Numbered from the stretch's first letter, positions 12,359-25,290 are shown. The stretch: 64,000 bases of DNA from Rhododendron vialii (GCF_030253575.1 NC_080566.1:10673501-10737500); one strand, 5' to 3'. Program-made: numbers and translations. The notes: generated from the sequence alone by a model not told the origin.

Positions 12359-15300
12359 GTGGAGAAACTGGAAAAACCACTGGGCATCTGGTGTTGCCCA
12401 TGAATTAAAGTAAGGGAGAAATTATTCAATACTGCCTCGGATAGAACTAAAATAAGATTAAATTCCTTCCGCCGCAGAAATTATGAGTTTTTTAGCACTG
12501 TGATCTGAACCACGCCTTCTGTCGCAAATTGAATAACAATTTTGATATTTGTGTCAATTTTAATATTTTATATCTTTTAATGTGAATCTTAAAAAATATA
12601 CAATATGAATTTTATTTGATAGTTTTTGATTAATTCTATCATACAAAATTTTCAAACTTATGAAAAACATTATACTCCAATATTGAAAGATATAAGTAAT
12701 GAAAAATAACATAAATTTCAAAAATTATCATTCAATTTGGTACTGAGGGAGTATTCATCTTATAGGGCCCACAGGTTAGTTTCCTCGTTTAAAAAATAAA
12801 CTTCATTGAACATCAATATGTGTATCAAAATTTAAATTTTGGTTTATAAAACGGATGGTCATATACAGTTTTAACTTGACATGATCAAATCGTCTATTTT
12901 ATAAAATAAAATTCAACTTTTGATTAATATATCAATTTTTAATCAAGTTGATTTTTTGCACGAATACACTACATTATGGGCCCTCAAGATGAATAGTTCG
13001 AATTGTAACAATAAGCGCATGATGGGATCCACAATGACACGGCGGTGAAAAACCGGCAAAAAGAATTAAATCTCATCTCAAATAATCCCAAGTAACTGGA
13101 ACTTGTGGAGGTGGGAAAAGAAGTGAAAACTACTTATTTCTTCTTCTTTTTCCCCTTTCTCTTATTTCTTCTATTTTCTCTCCAACTTTCCCTCTATTTT
13201 CTTTCTTAATTGTTTTTCCTTCCTTTCTCTTTATTTCCACAAGTTCCAAACAGGTAAAATTGAATATGATTCTGAACCACACATTGACGTGGAATTCACT
13301 TCTAAATGTGTAGGACTTATATCAATGTGTGATTCAGATTAGTGCTCAATCTCAGCCCAGAGTTGTTGAATATCTTCTCGGAAGGAAGGGGTGTAATGGG
13401 CTTTTGGGATAAAATTAATGGGCCGTATAATTAATGGTGTTTAGTGGTTAATTATCACTTGAATTATAAACTTTTAATTTACATTATTATAATTAAAATG
13501 TGTAAAAGTGCTTAGATTTTACAAATGGGTGGAGCATAAATTTATATTGAGAATCCAAAAAGATTATTCGTGTGCATGATTGTTGAATTGTGTATCATTC
13601 AACTCTTTTTTTTATATTCCATAACATAATATAGTTTGACAAGATAAATTCTATAATTAACTCTGCACACCCAAAACATGAAGAAATAAAATTGTAATTA
13701 ATTCAATATAGAAGCGACCAAAGATCAATTAAATAACCAAAGTAACCACAAGAGATTGTTCAGAGCTCCCGAAGAACCCCCACGTAATGCTCCATTGAAG
13801 AGACGGTGCTTTAAAAGCAATTAATATGGAGTAATTAGTAACCTCTAGTACAAGATGTAGAAAGAAAGGATGTGATTCCCTCTTCTTTTTCCCCACAGTT
13901 TAATAATATATATTTTTCACGCACCTCCGAGCTTCAGTATATTTGGACAACTATTTTTCTATTATTGTGTTAACCTTATTGAAACTGGATATTAAATTTA
14001 TATAATACGTTCATCAATTCTTTTGCAACATTGAGTTTCAGAAATCATGGTTGGGATCCCTTCGAGAAAGACACCAGGTACTCATACATTTTCATTCTCA
14101 AGTCTTTATTTTCTCGTGTTTTTCGATTCTGATGCGCAACAATTCCTATTATTGTGTGATCTTATGACTTAAAGCATAACATTAAAGCATAACATTTTTT
14201 TATTTGGATAATGTTCGGAATATGTGACCGCGTCGTTCCGTGTCAAAAATAAATTTATAAAAACCAAGAATTAACTTCTACTCCGTAGAATAGTGGTTAA
14301 GACCGAGTATCGTTCCAACGGGGACTGAATGGCTAAGTTACGACAAATTTGATTGATTTTTAGATTAATTCGGAAAAGTAAAGATTGATTGGTTGATTTG
14401 TTTTAAAGAGCTAATTAAACTAAAGAACAATTTAATTAAAAGATTTAGAAACGATGGAGGAAAATATCTAGGGTTTCGAATCCACCCCGACCGCGTAACA
14501 ACAATATGCATAGGTTAAGTTTATTTATTCGAATCAAATGGGATTATCGTTAGGACTTGCAAATCCTAACAATAATCGTCAAGAAAATAATTGGGTTATT
14601 AAAAGGCATAGACTATCCCATAGCACGGACCGTCTCTCAGTAGCACGGTTCGGCTACCTAACGGCACGATCCGTCTTACGAGCATAATCTATCTCAGAAC
14701 TCCAACCACAATCAATGAAAACCATTGCAAAACTAGGTATTTGAAATCTAGAATACAAATACTCAATCGATAGAACGAATTAAAATCAATTCATTCAATT
14801 GAAACGAAAAGGATTCTGAGTTTTACAATCCATCCGAAAAACAAACCAAAACCCATGCATAAAAAGAGGTTACTTGGCGCGAAGTTTCATCTTCTCCCTA
14901 GACAAAGGTTTAGCTGGCCATGGGAACGTGTACAGCTTTTTCTTCTACCATGGAATCCGTCGTACGTGAAATCGTCTCCTGTTCCGTCCTGGTTTGGGGT
15001 CGTACCAAGGAATTAATTCCGCCTGACGTCGTCCTGGAATTCTTCCGCCTGATCAGTAGCATCATATTTTATAGTTTATATTGTAGGGTTTTAACTTTTA
15101 AGTCCTAAATTACATTAAGCTCCTTTGGACTTTGGATAATAATAGATTAATTATGCAACTTTTAGACAATCTGCACTATGACCCCAAGCTTCTTTTAATC
15201 TTCTTATTACTCAATCCAATTTGCACATTTTCGCACCCATCAATCTTTGAGGCCTGCAAACACCATAAAATACTAAAACGAATCAAGTAACAGGGTAAAC

Positions 15301-15480
15301 GGATAAACAATGCGTAAATTAAAAGGAGTAAATGGGTGCTTTTCAGCACTTATCAATATGCTAATACGAGAATCGCACTTAAGCCAACCAAATAACAAGA
15401 TAAATAAGCTAAACAAATGGTGAACATATTTAAACACCTGCTAAACTCCAATTACACTTTAGTGGTCTTGAGTTAAAAAA
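12359..15480. other. AT-rich spacer upstream of the methyltransferase gene
   Basis: No gene was recognised. The methyltransferase promoter should lie just right of 12358. The stretch 12424-12755 starts and ends with TACTGCCTC and GAGGGAGTA, possibly a decayed Stowaway element. From about 14225 to 15350 the sequence has the character of a dispersed non-coding retrotransposon repeat (conserved-looking but non-coding, including a passage of related AGCACGG words), without ends I can define. Confidence 0.4.
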
Positions 15481-15495
15481 AAAAAAGAAGGGAAA

Positions 15496-15622
15496 TGATA
15501 ATGCCGAAACTGTTTTTGTTGGTGTCAAAACTCTAATGCACAAAAGGCTTGTATCATGTGCAGTGTACAAGATTTTTATGCATTAGAGTTTGACACCAAC
15601 AAAAATAATTTTGGCATTATCA
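15496..15622. mobile_element. Fold-back MITE, about 127 bp
   Basis: The left arm starts TGATAATGCCGAAACTG and the right arm ends CATTATCA. The arms are about 55-60 bp and nearly complementary, sharing GTTGGTGTCAAA and CTCTAATGCA. The whole element could fold into a hairpin. No target duplication was evident. Confidence 0.7.
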
Positions 15623-15680
15623 CTATTAAAAAAAAAACATATAGGATATAGAAGATGGAAAAGTAAAACAAAAATGATAC

Positions 15681-15946
15681 GTGTACCGAAGGTTTCGTAG
15701 GGAAATCGTACCGACCGGCCTCGCCGGGCCGTTTCCGGCCACCGGACGGCCAATCCGATCCGTCCAAAAATTCTATAAAAAAAAAACCGAGGGGGCCCAC
15801 GCGAGAATCAACGGCATCCGATGTGTGTAGGGTACTTGATCTAAACACCCTATTTTTCGTGTATACATCGGATCGGCCGTCCGGTGACTGGAGACGGTCC
15901 GGCGAGACCGATCGGTATGATTTCCCTACAAAACCTTTGGTATACA
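15681..15946. mobile_element. GC-rich fold-back element, about 266 bp
   Basis: The left arm (15681 to about 15765) and right arm (about 15870-15946) are inverted repeats that share GTAGGGAAATC and the CGGACGGCC block. It is much more GC-rich than its surroundings. Small frames over the arms are shadows of the repeat. Ends were judged by loss of arm similarity; no target duplication was found. Confidence 0.65.
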
Positions 15947-16395
15947 TAGCAGTTCTCAAAAGTAAAATAATCCTATTTCCCATATTGGATTTTGGAAACG
16001 TTTTATTATTTTTTCACTAGCTTTTTACACAACTAAACTGCTATTTTTCTCAATTAAATGTTACTATAGGATACATGAAACAATTCATAAAATTATAATC
16101 AATGGTTCATATCACTGTACTGTAAATGTATACCATTGATTACAATTTTATTAGTAACACTTTAACGTATCTTTTTCATGTCCTCTTTTCAATAACTTGG
16201 ATAAATTGTTCTTTAAAACAAATTTTCAGCACCAATCGCTCGATGCATCAATAGAATAAGTCCTCTTTTCAAAATAACTTGGATAAATTGTTCTTTAAAA
16301 CAAAATTTCAGCACCAATCGCTCGATGCATCAGTAGAATAACACCACACTTTCCTCCACGCGGAGGGGAGAGAGAGAGAGAGAGAGAGCAAAGAA

Positions 16396-19300
16396 ATGGA
16401 TATAAGGAGCTGGAGAGAAGCTTCTCGGATTGTAGCGCCGAGCAACAACTATTGCTTTTCCACGGTCTTCTCCCCACAAAACCACACTCTCTCGTCTCCA
16501 ATTCGGCCCTATCCATTTCGTCAATTCCCGACCACGTCTTGCGTTGTCCATTCCAAGAAGAGAAACGCACGTTCTGAAGCAGTTTTGAAGCCTTCCATCG
16601 TCGACGAAGTTTTACCTGACGATGAAGACGACGACCTCCTCTTTGATGAATTTGAAGATGGTAATCACTACTTTGTGAGTCTTGTCTTTGTTTATTTAAT
16701 TTTCTTTATTTCAAGAAATCTGAGAACTTCTCATTTGCTGTTTAAGTTTTGTTGGGTTTGGAATATTTATGAGGTACTGGGATTCAGATGGTCTGATTTG
16801 TTTTCCTGCAAAAGAAAAGAACAAAGAAATCATCTTCTCTATTTAATAATGAATTTATTTCTATTCTGAGATGTTAATGTAGCATGTAGTAAGCGTTAAA
16901 TCAACCGAATATTCAACCCTTTAAGGTCTTGTCAAGAGAAAGAACCGAGTTTTAGATGTATACACAGGGAAAACCGTGTGCAAGGAAAAATGCAAGCACG
17001 GCTCTGGGAGGGTTTTTTTTTTTGTTTTTTTGTTATGGAGTTTAGTTCTGTGGAATTGTACAATTAAGACGCTTGCGTCTCATATTGTGGCCTCACGTGA
17101 TGCAAAATAGTACTCCCCACAATTCTATTTAAAAAGTCCCATTTGTCCCATACAAGCTCGATCAATTGAACGTCTATAATCTCGGATTGGATTGCTTTCC
17201 TTAACAAGATAGTTTTGCTTCTCCAACTTAACTCTCCCACTGCTCTTAGAGCATCTCCAAGGGAGGTAGGTGTAAGATGTGGCGAGTTAAAGACCAAGTG
17301 CACTCCAAGAGACTCTTCGAGCTTTAAACTTTTTACTATTTCTTTGACATTAAAGGACCCACGTCGTATGAAAAGTTACTTAAACTTAACTCTGAAAGTG
17401 GCCCCGACGACCTCCAGAATGGTCTGCTTTCTCCTCACTTTTTGTTAACCCGAGTTTATGATTTCTCGGGTTTATGATTTCTGTGACTGATTTTCACTAT
17501 CTTGTATACTTCTAAATCTCTTTTTATTTAACGATACAAAATGGGTTTTCAGTCTTATTTATAAGAAGGGAGATACGACCATTTTTTATGAAAATTATTG
17601 TTCTCAGACATTATGAGGGTAAAATGATCTTATCTCATGAAGGACGAGCTATTTTGGAACAAAACCAATGGGGATTGATAGTAGACCTATGAAGCTTCCC
17701 AACACTTCAAACCATGCGGAATAGTAGTTTAGGAGTGACCTGCGGAAGCCCGTGAAGTTTGCCTGATAATGCAGAATCTTGTTCTATGAGACATAAAAGA
17801 GAGAGATCATTAATGTTGAGGAAAAGAAGTTGCCAAAGACGGGAGTTCCACCATTTCCTCACACCGTAGACAAGGTCCCGCTAAGAGAAAGTTGAAAGAG
17901 AGCATTACATTTTCTTTTTTGGAAGAGCAAGAACTTCAATAGATAGAGAACAATAAATCTTCAATACGCTCAAAAAAAAAAAAAAAAACACAAAAAACAA
18001 GATCCAAGGATTTGAACAAAGACACTTAAAAAATAAAAGCCGCCAAGAAGCTCTGGTGTTGGAAACTATCATTGCTTTCGTGGAAGTGGTGTTGAAGAAA
18101 CCCGGCATGGTCTTCGCTGTTGCTGCCTCCACCGTTGCTGAAGAAATCGGTACACATACAGTGGGATCGGATCCACCACAGATTGGTGGTGGTCGACCCA
18201 AAAGTGCAAGGGATTGGGGAGATCTCATCTCACATAGAGAGAGGGTCTTAACCTATATCCGCTAGAGGTAGAGATAGAGGGGAGGAGAGGGAGAGAGGGG
18301 GGTGGGGTAGATGGGGCGCGATGGGTTTTGATGGAAACCCCAAGATGAGGATAGTGCTCTACCCTCTTGGCTCTCTTATTCGACGTGAAATGGGGAGATA
18401 GGAGATGTATATATAGAGAGAGCTCATCTCTTGGATCCTTCGCAGTCAGGACACTGTCAGGAGGCTGGGGTGGAGTTTCTCAAATGAAACCTATTTCAGG
18501 GGCCATTTGAAAGCCTTACAGTTTTGCCTTGAAGTTCGTGGGCTGACTTGCCAAGATTTGAAATACATGGATTTTGTCATCCAAACAGCCCAAATTGATT
18601 TACAGTGTGTTTTTTCAAGTCTACGTTCCAAACGGACCTTTGTTCTTGGACAGGACCATTAAATTTGGTGTAGGTTGTTGCAGTTTGAAGATGTAGAAAC
18701 AATGCTTGTCTATGTGTAGGGAATTTGGACTTAAATGACATTCGTATGACTTTGTTCAAGTTCAATGTTAGATTCAAGTAGCACAGTCCTCCATGTTTAT
18801 TTATCTTTGGTTTTTATCAAATGTTTTTATAAGAGTCATATACCTACTAGGTCAAAGGTTATGGTAAAGACGGAATATTACCTTCCAAATGATGTTCTTT
18901 GTTTTATAGAAGGATCAGTGGAGGATAATAACTTTTTTGAGGATGAGTATTCAGTGGAAGATGCAGAACTCTCCGTAAGTGTTTTTCATTCCTTTACCAA
19001 TTTGTGTTGATTTTACAAGTTGACATTGTGCTAACTGCTAAGTGCTAACTTTTTCATCTTCTTTATTTCTTATGAAGGTTGGGGATGGCGAGGGAGGAGG
19101 TGGAATCTCTCTTGCTAGGTTAGCATGGGATAAAGAAGCATTGGCAATAGCAAAAGAGGTTGCCCTATCATTTAATGGCGAATTGCAAATATATGCCTTT
19201 AGGACATTACCAAATTCCACCATTCGAGTACGCATTGAGAGGCTCACAAACAAGTAAGCATCTATGCACTTTCAAGAGTGATTGGAGTATGCACTTCCCA

Positions 19301-21317
19301 AATTTTCTTGTTTTCAAATTCAATGGAAGGTAACTCACAACTGGAAGCTTTGGCATGCCAAATGCTGGTTCTAATAAATTTTGAAGTCGACTGGGTAAGT
19401 ATTTTGAAGAATGTGGTAAGTTCTAGAGAGGCTGTGACTTTTCTTTAATTATAATTGTCATTCAGAATTTAAATTTTTTTCCTGTAATATGATTTTATTA
19501 ATTTAACAAGTTGGTCTGTTTTTAAAATCTTTGCCCATTATTTTCTCTAACGATCATAATAGTGAATGAGTGGTCATTACCAAGCTTGATCCATGAATCC
19601 TGCATTCTGTGAGCCTGCCTGGGAGGTTGAACTGGTTATAGACCTTACCAGGCTTACTTTGCGTAACCTTTAGTAGGGGCTGAGTTTTTAAACAATCCAG
19701 GCTTTTAAATTGTTGCAACATGTGCATTATTGAATCAATAGAGATCTAGTTTTAATTTTTAGTTTCTGTTTGGTACTGTTTCTTTTATGCCCACGACCGT
19801 CTTTTGAGATTGCGCCAACCTCTCCACTTAATGTGTAGTACTTGATGGCTTGATAATCTTCAATGATGTTTTTACAGGTCCGGTTCCCCAAGTATGGCTG
19901 ATATTGAAGCTTTTACGATAGCATATAAAAAGCGGTTGGATGATGCTGAATCTATCCCTGATGTCGCTCTCGAGGTACTCCTATCTTTCTTTCCTACAGA
20001 TCCATTTATCCCAGTTACAGGTTTGACATTCAATTCCTTCTGGGTTGGGACTTGGGAGACATGTCCCTTGATATGTGCTAAGCCTAATACTAACATTAGT
20101 GGTGCATGTGGGCTGAGTATCCGCTCCACATGCAAGGTAGGGTATTCATATGCGCGGCTTAATCCCATAGGTAGTTAAGGTTGAATTGTTGCGGTTGGAA
20201 GTCAGTTTGTTCTATTGGTAATAATGCCCTATCTTGGATTCTTCCACATTTTTGAATTCCAGAGGGTGGACATTGGACCCTTAGCTAAGGGTATGGGTCC
20301 ATGCCTCCATAGGAATTGGCTTATGCCGCCAGGCACCAACTTATCTACTTGGACATAAACATTGCTAGGCTAATTTACTATCAACTATTCATATGTTGCT
20401 ACCATTTAAAAGTCTGGATTACCAATAGGACGGCTAGTATGACCCGTGGACTCAATAAATCATGAATCTAACTCCAATAAACAGATGGACTACATACTGA
20501 TAGTGTATGATCAAGTACATGCCTTGTTTAGATTAGAAAATAAGCTAAACGATGGCGGTGGACATGTCCAAATGTGGCAGATGCAGATTACATCCCAGAA
20601 TAGTCAAATTACGGCATATGAGACATCGAACAATGGTATGGGATTAAGAGCTTCAGATAGCTAGGAAAATTGTTAAAGTTGAACAGTGTGATTTATACAA
20701 AATGTAAATCATCACGACGATTAACGTAGTCAGTAATCATACAAGCGTATCCAAATAAGAAATCTCTAGATACATTGCTTGTCATAAGTTGCCCATAGTA
20801 TTGGTATGAGAGCAATGGGGGTAAGAGTATAATGTGGAAAATTAATCTCGATCAGTAATGGGTTATAAGTATATATGAAGGTGTCTCCCCAAAAGTCATG
20901 ACTTGTGGTGAAGGTTCCTCTTTTGGAAAATACGTGACTCTGCCATGCTTGCTTCTAGCAATCTCATTATTCATTGCGTCTCAAAAAAGATCTATTTCTT
21001 TTTAGGTTTCTTCACCAGGTGTTGAACGGGTTGTCCGGGTTCCCAAAGAGCTTGACAGGTTTAAGGAACGGCCTATGTATGTGAGATACGTCAGCAAGGT
21101 TGCTGAAACTGGTTCTTCGATTGAAAGTGATGGTGTTTTTAGGCTTGTGTCTTTGGATATGGAAACAAACTGTTGCACTTGGGGTTTAGCAGATGTTAAG
21201 GTTAATAAAGGAAAAGCAGGGAAAGGAAGACCACTAAGCAAAAAGCAACAAGAGTGGCGGGTAAACACACCCTTTGATTCCTTACGTTTAGTCAGGTTTC
21301 ATCCAAAAGATTTTTGA
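16396..21317 (+). CDS. Plastid-type RimP (UPF0090/DUF150) ribosome maturation factor, five exons
   Basis: Exons: 16396-16660, 18910-18974, 19078-19253, 19878-19974 and 21006-21317, with GT-AG junctions and consistent phases, giving 304 residues. The start is the first ATG after a GA-rich leader. Residues 1 to about 60 are rich in Ser, Asn, Arg and Pro and poor in acidic residues, as in chloroplast transit peptides. An acidic linker follows (DDEDDD and similar). The RimP N-domain covers about 110-200 and contains AKEVALSFNGELQIYAFR. The family signature LEVSSPGVER spans the exon 4/5 junction (about 200-209). The rest forms the C-terminal SH3-like domain. Bacterial RimP assists 30S subunit maturation, so the inferred role is small-subunit assembly in plastids. 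Intron 1 (2.25 kb) shows no coding content. Confidence 0.85.
16661..18909. other. Large intron 1 of the RimP gene
   Basis: No exon with splice support was found. Features include a poly-A run near 17970 and purine-rich DNA at 18230-18310. Short frames here have no recognisable homology. Confidence 0.5.
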
Positions 21318-22769
21318 AGGATGGTGTCTTATGTTGTGTAATTTTTCTATATTGCATCTCTGGGAGCGATATTATGTTGTTATGGAGGAAGAGAAAAGCA
21401 GTGAAGAAGGATTGAAATATAATGGTCTCCGAACTGCCGAAACAGTTGTGTCTCAACGATTTCTGATTTATGAATATCCTCTTAATTATATCCGATTAAC
21501 AAGTGCTGATGATGCACCCTGTGTAAATGAAGTTGTTTGGGGTTATTATAGTATACTATAAATCGATCGATGGTGCAAATTTTATTACTATTTTTGTTCA
21601 GTGACTGAACATCCTTTTGTGCATTACTTATGTTCCGGATTTTGAATGAAGCAAGGTAAAGAGCACATAAATTAACTCAGGTCTCTCGGCCTGCTCTCTC
21701 TCTTATGTCTTTCGGCTTTGATTTTGGGAAATGGTTCACCACATATGTTTTTGGAGGTATAGGGAGGCTGCTAATTCGGTGGTAAATTTCTGAGAGCAGT
21801 CATTTTATGCATATACTGTAAGAGGTTAGGTCTATCTTCCGTTCTCCCCATCCCTACTTGCATTGGTATGGAATTATATCGGTAATGTTTCTGTTGTATT
21901 TACGGAACATCCTTCTACTAGAAAAGGTTTTGATTGTTGGATTTAACCTCTTCTCGGCCAACTGAAGGATTAATCAAGAATAACAGCTACTGTGGGTGTT
22001 TTTCGCCTGAACTTTTTATGGCAAGCGCTGATTATTCTTAACCAGAACCTAGAAAGTATCAAATGAAGTGCATAAAAGTGCGTTTTTATGAGAAATTATT
22101 CTTGCAGATTTTGTCCAAAATCATGCTCGAGCTTTTTAGTGTTAGAGTGAAAGGAGGTTTGTCGGAAGAAATATTTCCACTCTCAATCCAAGTCTTAAAG
22201 CAGAGAGGATGAACTATTGAACTTATTTAAGAAGTCATAAATATTCCATTATCAATCCAAGTCTTAAAACAAAGAAGACAAGCCCATAAACAGAAAGAGT
22301 CTTTCTAGGGAAACCGACGGGTTGAAGCCTAATTTTGCACAGACCGTCATGCGGGGCTCACTCTAGGCCTCCATAAAAATGATCCGAGTCGTTCAATAAT
22401 TTTAAAATAAAAAATCGAGAGGGCTCAATCCAATATGTGCATGTGCTCAATCCAATCTTTTCATTTTTTAAAAATTGAAAAAAATGGAAAGATTGAATGA
22501 AATGGGAACTGGAGCATACATCCCACGCTAGATATCTATTCGACCAAACCACATGTTACTGCAATCGGTGACTTGTCCTAATTGAAATCCACACGTGACT
22601 GCAATCCACACGTGACTGCAATCGGTGGAACAACGAAAATTATTCTTAAACGCTGATCATCGAGTTCATAGAGATGGGGATTTCTTTAAAGTGGAAAATA
22701 CTGATCGTGAACATGATTAAAGGATTGCTGATATAATAGAAATAAGTGGGACTCAAACAATTACTGAGA
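21318..22769. other. RimP 3' UTR and spacer
   Basis: The first few hundred bases are probably the RimP 3' untranslated region, which I cannot delimit. Beyond it no gene or clear repeat was recognised, apart from a short duplicated phrase (CCACACGTGACTGCAATC) near 22590. Confidence 0.4.
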
Positions 22770-22771
22770 TA

Positions 22772-23032
22772 CTCCCTCCGTCTCAATTTGTTTGTCCACT
22801 TTTTGACTTTTAAGTGTCCCAAAATATTTGTCCAATATGAGTTTGACTTGTTAAAATTTTCTTAATGCCCTTTCTCTTTCAAAAAAGAATGCATTGGAGA
22901 ATGTCCACTCCCATTTAATGCTAGGAAATTGAGGGGTATTCTTGGAAAATCAAAACTCTTAAAGAGCAATCATTATGTTCCCGTAAAAAGTTGATTTTTA
23001 AAAAATGAATAAACAAATCGGAACGGAGGAGG
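22772..23032. mobile_element. Stowaway-type MITE, 261 bp
   Basis: Begins CTCCCTCCGTCTC and ends CGGAACGGAGGAG, the Tc1/mariner Stowaway signature, flanked by TA on both sides (22770-22771 and 23033-23034). It is AT-rich and non-coding. Confidence 0.85.
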
Positions 23033-23139
23033 TACTATGAATGTTGTGGCTACTCGATAGATCTAAGGTCAACAATGTTGAGAAGATAGATCTAACAAGG
23101 TCAACAATTGGCTCGCGTAGGAGCACATAGAGGTGTCAA

Positions 23140-23640
23140 ACGTGTCTGTCGTGCTGTGCCGTGCCATTTTCTTCCGTGCCAACCGTGCTTCGTATCGTGC
23201 CGTACTGTGCCCGTTTACTTCATCGTGCCATGGCGTGCCGTGCCATACCGTGCCCGTGCCGTGCCGTGGTGGGCCATTTTGCTTTGTCGGGCCGTGTCGG
23301 GCCGTGCCCTTTTTAAATCGTGTCATGTCGTGCCGTGCCCGATTAATTAATCGTGCTAGATCGTGCCATACCTTTTTTTGTCGGGTCGTGTCGTGCCGTG
23401 CCTTTTTTTGTCGGGTCGTGTTGTGTCGTGCCTTTTTTTTGTCGGGTCGTGTCGTGCCGTGCCTTTTTTTTGTCGTGTCATGCCGTGCCTTTTTTTGTCG
23501 GGTTGTGTGTGTCGTGCCGTGCCTTTTTTTGTCGGGTCGTGTGACTCGTGTCGTGCCTTTTTTGTCGGTTCGTGTCATGTCGTGCAGCCCTTAATCGTGT
23601 GTCGTGTCGTGTCGTGCCGTGTTGTGCCATCGATTTTTGT
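23140..23640 (+). repeat. Left subterminal CGTGCC array of the hAT element
   Basis: This stretch is dense in CGTGCC/CGTGTC words. From about 23361 to 23570 it shows seven units of about 31 bp, each with a T-run after GTGCC followed by GTCGGGTCGTG or a variant. Apparent frames rich in Cys-Arg-Ala-Val or Arg-His-Asp-Thr are by-products of this repeat, not genes. In other hAT elements such as Ac, short subterminal repeats bind the transposase; that role here is inferred. Confidence 0.9.
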
Positions 23641-23715
23641 ATACACATTACCAACCGGCAATTGATTTTCATCTAAAAAAAATCTTCCCATAAAACACAC
23701 ATTCCGGTGCCCAAA

Positions 23716-23944
23716 AAGCACAGATTTTTGACATTCAGTAGAAAAGCTTGGTTCTCATTCTCGACCAGATCAAAAGCTATTTGAAATGCGAGCAAAGCAT
23801 CATCCTTATTTTCAGATCGTAGAAGTTTTTTCAAGATGCTGGAAACACCCTCTGGGTCATCCAGTAACATCAGGCATTGGCAAATGGTTAAATAATCAGG
23901 AGAAGGCAACTTATGGTATAGTTTAACAAGAGAAGACGATACAC
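23716..23944 (-). pseudogene. Captured exon of 26S proteasome subunit RPN2 (PSMD1)
   Basis: Minus-strand reading from an ACACAG acceptor at 23944 gives about 76 open codons, including KLPSPDYLTICQCLMLLDD and LLRSENKDDALLAFQIAFDL, which I recognise as the N-terminal helical region of plant RPN2, a scaffold of the 19S proteasome base. The match stops after about FLLNV and the frame runs into unrelated sequence. The preserved acceptor means genomic rather than processed DNA was captured. Isolated inside the transposon, it cannot make RPN2, though antisense or chimeric transcripts are conceivable. Confidence 0.85.
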
Positions 23945-24799
23945 CTGTGTACAAGATCGGCGGAGAGTTTGGATTAGTTTATGAATAGCTCATCTCCTTC
24001 CTTCAAATTATATTTTGTTCATATCCATCAAGCAATTGGGAATAATTATCAGTTATATAACTTATATGGTGAAAAAAAGAAGGATATCTTCTTTGATATG
24101 TAAAATTGAAGTTCTCCAAATAAAAAAATTGCAGACGTACAAATTATACAATTTCACCAAACAGGAGGCAAACCTTCTATCCTACCACCTCCGTTTCCTC
24201 TCCATGGAAGACCATTCTCACTCAAAAAAACCGCATCCATACAAGTTCTAGTTCTAGATAATCAATCTGGTTCATACATGTTTGGAACACTATGGCAATG
24301 TTTCGTAACGTTGCCACTTTTCTATTTTCTGTTTTGTATTTGTTGAAATCAATTTCAACTTTTTTTTTTTTTAAGTAAAAACAGAAAACATGTTTGTATC
24401 AATTTATTTTTTTAAAAAAAAGAAGCAAACGGTGCCTGTTGTTACCATAGCGTTCTCTGCCTGTTATCCTATACTACTTTTTATAGCTTGCAATGAACGC
24501 CATATTTGCCAATTGTTGGCCTTTTTTTCAAATATTCTATAATACCAATATGCTAGTATTTTCAAATAAGATCATGGTAATTTCATTTAAGAAAAAACGA
24601 AAATGAAATATTCCATTCAACACCAACTATATTTAAACGTCAATGTGCAATATACAATTTAACCATTGAATAAAGATTCATTACATTAGCGGGGAAAACA
24701 ATTCCCCTACAAAAACTACATAAAAGAGTCTTGACTAATTAGATAATACAAATGACAAAACTTCCCCTAGTTCAAACAGTGATAGCAAGACTTCAATTT

Positions 24800-25290
24800 C
24801 AGATGTCTCTTGTAGTAGAATTGATAGCTTGGTTGGTAGACAAGCTGTTGTTACCAAGTCTGTTCTGTCTGAATCTCTGATGAGGAGGAAGTTCCAGTTT
24901 CAGCTATTTCATCTGTTTCAGAACGAGCTTTGGAAAGTGAAGGGGACGGTACTGAGTATGTTAATGTTGGCTTGGTATCTCTTCCAGCAGCAGCTTCCAA
25001 GGATAAACCTGTGGACCTGTGGTAGAACTTAGTAGGTCAAAGAGTAATGTCTCCAAAGGAAAGAAGAAAAGAAAAGAATTTCTTCAAAAAGTAGATGCTT
25101 TAGGAACAACCTCTGATCTGTATATGGCCTACAAGGGTCCAGAGGAAAAAATGAAACTGTTGCCTCTTTAGAAAGCACTACCAGTGCATCTAGTGTTGCT
25201 TTGAAGCAGGAATTTGTTTATATTACGAAGGATAACGTAAAAGAGACTGGTGCCCAAAATTTGGTGGAACGCTATGGTAGTAAGAGTTTT
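24800..25290 (+). pseudogene. Captured fragment of translation factor eIF4G
   Basis: In shifting plus-strand frames the segment encodes pieces typical of plant eIF4G: SRIDSLVGRQAVVTKS, then VSAISSVSERALESEGDG, then SKGKKKRKEFLQKVDA with TTSDLYMAYKGPEEK, then SVALKQEFV. DLYMAYKGPEEK is the most diagnostic. At least three frame changes and a stop codon show it is non-functional. It is on the strand opposite to the RPN2 fragment about 0.9 kb away. eIF4G is the large scaffold of the cap-binding complex. This piece comes from its low-complexity region ahead of the MIF4G domain. Confidence 0.82.

Noticed and set aside
12424-12755. Third Stowaway MITE
   Set aside because: Ends (TACTGCCTCGG and GAGGGAGTATT) are only approximately right and the inner arms do not pair convincingly.
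23361-23590. CRISPR-like array
   Set aside because: Regular units of about 31 bp have no unique spacers, and this is a plant transposon end.
23069-23672. Several overlapping frames on both strands (Cys-Arg-Ala-Val-rich and Arg-His-Asp-Thr-rich)
   Set aside because: They are translations of the CGTGCC subterminal repeat of the hAT element. All frames are open because the unit lacks stop codons.
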